A DNA stretch of 64,000 bases from Tistrella mobilis (GTDB lineage: Bacteria; Pseudomonadota; Alphaproteobacteria; Tistrellales; Tistrellaceae), in assembly GCF_039634785.1 (NCBI RefSeq), contig NZ_JBBIAB010000016.1:54819-118818 (forward strand), given 5' to 3'. A program made the position numbers and the translations under genes. The notes beneath the pieces were generated by a model. The model did not search any database and was not told the DNA's origin. It worked only from the letters and a program-made list of their open reading frames with translations. This document shows positions 58,666 through 64,000 of this stretch, one piece after another (the stretch's first letter is position 1; each line of letters opens with the position of its first letter).

Positions 58666-59151
58666 TCACGTCGCGCGCGTGCGCCGCCAGGTCTCTTCGA
58701 AGCCGTTCCAGGCGGTCAGGAACTGCTCCTTCCGGTCCTCGAACTGGCGGTCGGGGGCCGCCTGAAGCCTCTGATAGCTTTCGGTGACCCGCTGCCACGA
58801 CTTGGACAGATCCGTCCGGGCCCGGTTGGCGCCGTAATCGTCCTGAAGCTGAAGCTCGCGGACGCGCATCGCCACCTCGGCGTCCCAGCGCTGGATTTCG
58901 GCACTGGCGGCCTGTTCGAAGCGGATACGCTCCTGCGCATCGCTCGGCAGGTCGCGGCTGAGCGGGGCCGACTGGCCGGCAAGCGGATCGGTATCGGGTG
59001 TCGCTTCCAGCGTCTGGGAATCGATCGGGTCCGGCCGGTCCATCAACTCCTGGCCGAAGGCGGGTGTCATGGTCGCGACCGCGCCGGCGCAGGCGATCGC
59101 AAGCGCCATGGCGAGCAGGCTGTCCATCCGCTTGATGGTGCTGTCGGTCAT
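58666..59151 (-). CDS. Secreted hypothetical protein
   Basis: 161 residues from the ATG at 59151 (Shine-Dalgarno GGAGGG). A signal peptide (MALAIACAGAVATMTPAFGQE) is followed by an acidic stretch with repeated PD/TPD, then helices rich in Arg, Glu and Gln (RIRFEQAASAEIQRWDAEVAMRVRELQLQDDYGANRARTDLSKSWQRVTESYQRLQ). No known domain. Possibly a periplasmic helical protein. Divergent from recA. Confidence 0.75.
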   Translation of the reverse strand: MTDSTIKRMDSLLAMALAIACAGAVATMTPAFGQELMDRPDPIDSQTLEATPDTDPLAGQSAPLSRDLPSDAQERIRFEQAASAEIQRWDAEVAMRVRELQLQDDYGANRARTDLSKSWQRVTESYQRLQAAPDRQFEDRKEQFLTAWNGFEETWRRTRAT

Positions 59152-59360
59152 TACACGACCCTCCGTGACGAGGTCCGGCCTCCGGTGTGAGGCGCGGGGT
59201 AGCCAAAACTGTTGCGTCGGGGCAGTTCGCGGTCCCTCGACCGGCACCGATCCTCTGCTGGCGCCACGGCGAACCACCCCTCGCTTCGGATGATGCCTGC
59301 AGGGCGGGGCGGGCGGACACGGACAAAGCTGTGACAGAAGCGGGGCGGTGCCTTGTCACA

Positions 59361-59385
59361 CCGTGACCGGGGGATTCGGTCACGG
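59361..59385. repeat. Inverted repeat upstream of recA
   Basis: CCGTGACCG and CGGTCACGG, a perfect 9-bp stem with a 7-nt loop, 27 bp before the recA -35 box. It may be a regulator site or the end of transcription from the left. No matching element was noticed elsewhere. Confidence 0.45.
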
Positions 59386-59411
59386 GGCCGGCGGCGCACG
59401 CCGAAGGGGGC

Positions 59412-59439
59412 TTGCAAGCCGGAACAAAAAGAGTACATA
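59412..59439 (+). promoter_or_regulatory. recA: recA promoter with LexA box
   Basis: TTGCAA, 16 bp, TACATA form a sigma70 promoter. GAAC-N7-GTAC at 59422-59436 lies across the spacer and -10 region; it matches the alphaproteobacterial SOS box form (GTTC/GAAC half-sites with 7-bp spacing). Direct repression by LexA is expected. The rest of 59152-59500 has no recognised gene. Confidence 0.75.
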
Positions 59440-59500
59440 GTGATTGCAGGCGGCGGTGCTTGCATCGGGTGACCGCCTGTGGAACAAGAGGGGCGTGGCC

Positions 59501-60595
<1,095 letters not shown>

Positions 60596-60609
60596 ACCCT
60601 CTGGGGGAC

Positions 60610-60636
60610 GGCGTGATCACCACGGGTGGTCACGCC
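60610..60636 (+). terminator. Hairpin after recA
   Basis: GGCGTGATCACC and GGTGGTCACGCC pair over 12 bp with one G-U, loop ACG-type, 15 bp after the recA stop. No U-run. The remaining 60637-60909, before alaS, shows no feature that I can support. Confidence 0.65.
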
Positions 60637-60909
60637 CTGAACGCCCGCGTGGACAATGGCGGGCGGCACGGGTAAAACGTCCGAACCCTGGGAGCGGCTG
60701 AACCTGAATGGCCGGGCCTCCGGGTGGGGCGGCGACGCATGGGGATCCTGGGATCCCCGGGGTCGCCGGCACCGCCTGCGGGGCTCGTTGCCGTTAAGGC
60801 CGAAGGGGCTGTTGAAGCCAGGGGCGCAGATGGCCGGAAACAATCCGGCCCGGCCCCCCGTTCCGTCGATCTTCACCTGCGTTTGCAACACGGGATGGCG
60901 TTTTCCACC

Positions 60910-63564
60910 ATGACCAGCGCGACCGAGATCCGCCGGACCTTCCTCGACTTCTTCGCGAAGAACGGCCACGAGGTGGTCGCGTCGAGCCCGCTGGTCCCGC
61001 AGAACGACCCGACCCTGCTGTTCACCAACGCCGGCATGGTCCAGTTCAAGAACGTGTTCACCGGTGCCGAAAAGCGGCCCTACGACCGGGCGGCGACCTC
61101 GCAGAAATGCGTGCGCGCGGGCGGCAAGCACAACGATCTGGACAATGTCGGCTATACCGCCCGGCACCACACCTTCTTCGAGATGCTGGGCAATTTTTCG
61201 TTCGGCGACTATTTCAAGGAACAGGCGATCGATCTGGCCTGGAACCTGGTCACGCGCGAATTCGGCCTGCCCAAGGACCGGCTGCTGGTCACCGTCTATC
61301 ACACCGATGACGAGGCGGCGGGCTACTGGAAGAAGATCGCGGGTCTTTCCGACGACCGGATCATCCGCATCGCGACCAGCGACAATTTCTGGGCGATGGG
61401 CGATACCGGCCCCTGCGGCCCGTGCTCCGAGATCTTCTTCGACCATGGCGAAGGCATCCCCGGCGGCCCTCCCGGCAGCCCGGACGAGGATGGCGACCGC
61501 TTCATCGAGATCTGGAACCTGGTTTTCATGCAGTACGAGCAGATCGCGCCGGGCAACCGGCTCGACCTGCCCAAGCCGTCGATCGACACCGGCATGGGGC
61601 TGGAGCGGATTGCGGCCATCCTGCAGGGCCAGCACGACAATTACGACATCGACATCTTCCGCCGGCTGATCTCGGCCTCGGCCACCGCCAGCGGTACCGA
61701 GACTGACGGCCCGTTCAAGATGTCGCACCGGGTGATCGCCGATCATCTGCGCTCGTCGGGCTTTCTGATCGCCGATGGCGTGCTGCCGTCGAACGAGGGC
61801 CGCGGCTATGTGCTGCGCCGGATCATGCGCCGCGCCATGCGCCATGCCCATAAGATGGGCGTGGCCGAGCCGCTGATGTACCGGCTGGTGCCGGCGCTGA
61901 TCGAGACCATGGGCGACCATTATCACGAGCTGCGCCGCGCCCAGGCCCTGATCACCGAGACGCTGAAGCTGGAAGAGACCCGCTTCCGTCAGACCCTCGA
62001 CCGCGGCATGCGCCTGCTGGAAGAGACCACCCAGACGCTGGGTGCCGACGAGAAGCTGCCGGGCGAGGTGGCCTTCCGCCTTTACGATACCTATGGCTTC
62101 CCGCTCGACCTGACCCAGGACGTGCTGCGTGCCGAGGGCCGTGGGGTGGATACCGCCGGTTTCGAAACCTCGCTCGCGGAAGCCCGCGCCAAGGCCCGTG
62201 CCTCGTGGTCGGGCTCGGGCGAGGCCGCGACCGACCGGGTGTGGTTCGAGGTGCGTGACGCCGCGGGCGCCACCGAATTCCTGGGCTATGGCGCCACGGC
62301 GGCCGATGGTGTGGTGCAGGCGGTGCTGGTCGACGGCGCCCCGGTCGATGCCGCGGAAGCCGGCAGCCAGGTTGCCCTGGTGGTCAACCAGACGCCCTTC
62401 TATGGCGAGAGCGGTGGCCAGATGGGCGATACCGGCCGGATTACCGGCGAGGGCGGGCTCGAAATCGAGGTCACCGATACGGCGAAGAAGCTGGGTGACC
62501 TGATCATCCATATGGGCCGCGTGGTTGCGGGCCGGGTGGCGAAGGGGGCCGCGGTGCGGCTGACCGTCGACACCGCCCGGCGCGATGCCCTGCGCGCCCA
62601 TCACTCGGCCACCCATCTGCTGCATGCGGCCCTGCGCCGCCGGCTGGGCGATCACGTCACCCAGAAGGGCTCTCTGGTCGCGCCCGACCGGCTGCGCTTC
62701 GACTTCTCGCAGCCGACCCCGATCGCGCGTGAGGATCTGAAGGCGATCGAGGCCGACGTCAACCGGCTGATCCGCGCCAATGGCGAGGTCGGCACCCGGC
62801 TGATGACGCCCGACGAGGCGATCGCCCAGGGGGCCATGGCGCTGTTCGGCGAGAAGTACGGCGACGAGGTCCGGGTGGTCGACATGGGCAGCCTGCTCGG
62901 CGAAGACGGCCGCAATTCGGCCTATTCGGTCGAGCTGTGCGGCGGTACCCATGTCACCCGCACCGGCGATATCGGCCTGTTCAAGATCGTCTCGGAAAGC
63001 GGCGTCGCTGCCGGCGTCCGCCGGATCGAAGCGGTGGCGGGCGATGCGGCGCTGGCCTATGTGGAGCTGCAGCAGGACCGTCTGGCCGAGGCGTCTTCGG
63101 TGCTGAAGGCGCCGGCGGCCGAGCTGGTCGACCGCATTCAGGGCCTGCTGGACGAGCGCAAGAAGCTGGAAGCCGAGGTGGCGAAGCTGCGCCGCGACAT
63201 CGCGACCGGCGGTGCCGGCGGCGGCGAGCAGATCGAGCAGATCGGCGATGTGCGCTTCGCGGGCCGCGTGCTCGACGGCGTGCCCGCCAAGGAACTCCGC
63301 GGGGTTGCCGATGCGCTGAAGAAGCAGGTCGGCTCGGGCGTGATTGCGATCGTGGGCGTCCACGAGGGCAAGGCCGGCGTCGTGGTCGGCGTCACCGAAG
63401 ACCTGACCGGCCGGTTCAGCGCCGTGGACCTGGTCCGCGCCGCGGCCGAGGCCATGGGCGGCAAGGGCGGCGGCGGCCGTCCCGACCTGGCCCAGGCCGG
63501 CGGCCCCGAGGCCGACAAGGCGGCCGATGCGGTGAAGGCGGTGGCGGCGGCACTCGCCGGCTGA
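60910..63564 (+). CDS. alaS: Alanine-tRNA ligase AlaS
   Basis: 884 residues from ATG 60910 ([23 protein letters not shown], the family start); an ATG at 60895 is in frame. Class II catalytic core with [17 protein letters not shown] and [11 protein letters not shown], editing domain with [12 protein letters not shown] and CGGTHV zinc site, and C-terminal DHHA1/coiled coil ([22 protein letters not shown]). It charges tRNA-Ala. recA-alaS adjacency is common in alphaproteobacteria. Confidence 0.97.
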   Translation: MTSATEIRRTFLDFFAKNGHEVVASSPLVPQNDPTLLFTNAGMVQFKNVFTGAEKRPYDRAATSQKCVRAGGKHNDLDNVGYTARHHTFFEMLGNFSFGDYFKEQAIDLAWNLVTREFGLPKDRLLVTVYHTDDEAAGYWKKIAGLSDDRIIRIATSDNFWAMGDTGPCGPCSEIFFDHGEGIPGGPPGSPDEDGDRFIEIWNLVFMQYEQIAPGNRLDLPKPSIDTGMGLERIAAILQGQHDNYDIDIFRRLISASATASGTETDGPFKMSHRVIADHLRSSGFLIADGVLPSNEGRGYVLRRIMRRAMRHAHKMGVAEPLMYRLVPALIETMGDHYHELRRAQALITETLKLEETRFRQTLDRGMRLLEETTQTLGADEKLPGEVAFRLYDTYGFPLDLTQDVLRAEGRGVDTAGFETSLAEARAKARASWSGSGEAATDRVWFEVRDAAGATEFLGYGATAADGVVQAVLVDGAPVDAAEAGSQVALVVNQTPFYGESGGQMGDTGRITGEGGLEIEVTDTAKKLGDLIIHMGRVVAGRVAKGAAVRLTVDTARRDALRAHHSATHLLHAALRRRLGDHVTQKGSLVAPDRLRFDFSQPTPIAREDLKAIEADVNRLIRANGEVGTRLMTPDEAIAQGAMALFGEKYGDEVRVVDMGSLLGEDGRNSAYSVELCGGTHVTRTGDIGLFKIVSESGVAAGVRRIEAVAGDAALAYVELQQDRLAEASSVLKAPAAELVDRIQGLLDERKKLEAEVAKLRRDIATGGAGGGEQIEQIGDVRFAGRVLDGVPAKELRGVADALKKQVGSGVIAIVGVHEGKAGVVVGVTEDLTGRFSAVDLVRAAAEAMGGKGGGGRPDLAQAGGPEADKAADAVKAVAAALAG

Positions 63565-63591
63565 GCGTCATTCGGCTCCATCATGCACCAG

Positions 63592-63623
63592 GGGGCGGCA
63601 GGTGACGACCTGCCGCCCCTTCT
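63592..63623. terminator. Bidirectional hairpin after alaS
   Basis: GGGGCGGCAGGT and ACCTGCCGCCCC form a perfect 12-bp stem with a GACG loop, followed by TTCT. It sits 28 bp after alaS and 11 bp from the end of the convergent minus-strand gene. Confidence 0.8.
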
Positions 63624-63633
63624 GCATCCGGCA

Positions 63634-64000
63634 TCATCCCTTGCTGGTGTGATTGCCCTCGGCCACCCAGATGGTGTTGCCCCAGTCGCTTTCATTGCGC
63701 ACGGCGCTGAACAGGCCGCTGTTGCCGTACTGGTCGTAGATCGTGAACCGGGTCTCGTAATACCAGTTATCATAGCCTGAGTTGTAGCTGCTGCTGTGCA
63801 GCCGGGTCAGGCAGACGGCATTGCGGCGCTGATTATAGCGGATATTGATACCGATCTGAGAAATATAGGCGGTGTTCTCAGAGCCCGTCCGGAAGGTTAT
63901 TGAATCCGGTGAATCCGTTGTGATTCTCTGCCGCGCCAGAGGAAACGGGAGCGGACAGAATGTGGACGACGGAAACCCGCCGGGTTTATGAACGGCCTGG
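63634..64000 (-). CDS. C-terminal part of an unidentified, probably secreted protein (truncated by window edge)
   Basis: 121 codons open from the right edge to a TGA at 63634-63636, with no start codon near the edge, so the gene begins beyond 64000. The readable end contains TGSENTAYISQIGINIRYNQ, then RNAVCLTRLHSSSYNSGYDNWYYETRF and GNTIWVAEGNHTSKG. It is rich in Ser, Asn, Tyr and Thr and poor in Ala/Arg, unlike its neighbours, and its third codon positions are less GC-rich. It resembles extracytoplasmic beta-rich proteins; no family recognised. Confidence 0.65.
   Translation of the reverse strand, partial: QAVHKPGGFPSSTFCPLPFPLARQRITTDSPDSITFRTGSENTAYISQIGINIRYNQRRNAVCLTRLHSSSYNSGYDNWYYETRFTIYDQYGNSGLFSAVRNESDWGNTIWVAEGNHTSKG

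Noticed and set aside
60724..60909. 62-residue N-terminal extension of AlaS
   Set aside because: Gly/Pro/Arg-rich and absent from the family; the usual AlaS start is at 60910.

Overview
The window is high-GC DNA from an alphaproteobacterium. It carries cckA, fliX and a single-cysteine dksA, together with sigma54-type flagellar promoters and a LexA box of the alphaproteobacterial type at recA. The gene set resembles Rhodospirillales-like free-living bacteria; the genus is not fixed by the sequence. Most of the 64 kb is one flagellar and motility island, interrupted by a cellulose synthesis operon and flanked by housekeeping genes.

Layout. 1-2.9 kb: the end of an aldehyde dehydrogenase gene, two flavin-type split-barrel proteins, a heme-oxygenase-like oxidase candidate and an AhpD-like protein. 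3.0-9.2 kb (minus): fliS, fliD, flaG and two near-identical flagellin genes. 9.5 kb: a second AhpD-like gene. 10.0-19.6 kb (minus): bcsA-bcsB-bcsZ-TPR-bcsN for cellulose. 19.8-26.6 kb (minus): flgI-flgJ-flgN-flgK-flgL-fliW-fliB. 27.0-31.0 kb (plus): fliX, dksA and a CHASE/PAS histidine kinase. 31.0-34.5 kb (minus): flgF-flgG-flgA-flgH. 34.9-43.8 kb (plus): fliL-fliM-DUF6468-motE-like-cheY-cheZ-motB-like-motB-TPR. 43.9-50.1 kb: two RNA methyltransferases, TetR/SDR and LysR/EamA pairs, and a secreted unknown. 50.3-52.7 kb (minus): csrA-fhlB-orf-fliO-fliP. 53.0-58.5 kb (plus): flgB-flgC-fliE-fliQ-fliR-flhB-cckA. 58.7-64 kb: a secreted unknown, recA, alaS and the end of a gene running off the right edge.

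How the genes work together. The sequence supports a layered flagellar programme. A CtrA-like site precedes the early export/rod operon, which ends with cckA, the kinase that feeds CtrA. Four GG-N10-GC (sigma54) promoters drive the flgI and flgF operons and both flagellin genes. Each has one or more ~19-bp palindromes of the form CCCGGCAG-N3-TGCCGGG lying 75-150 bp upstream. These look like FlbD/ftr-type activator sites and fit with fliX being encoded here. Both flagellin leaders carry a hairpin that shows GGA in its loop plus a GGA in the Shine-Dalgarno sequence. With csrA and fliW in the same cluster, this predicts CsrA-FliW translational control of flagellin. FliB would then methylate flagellin lysines. 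No motA, flbD, flaF/flbT, fliF/G/H/I, flhA or bcsC beta-barrel is seen; if present, they lie elsewhere.

Starts were chosen from Shine-Dalgarno sequences, family N-termini and operon overlaps. The very long antisense reading frames across the region are GC-rich shadows and were left out.
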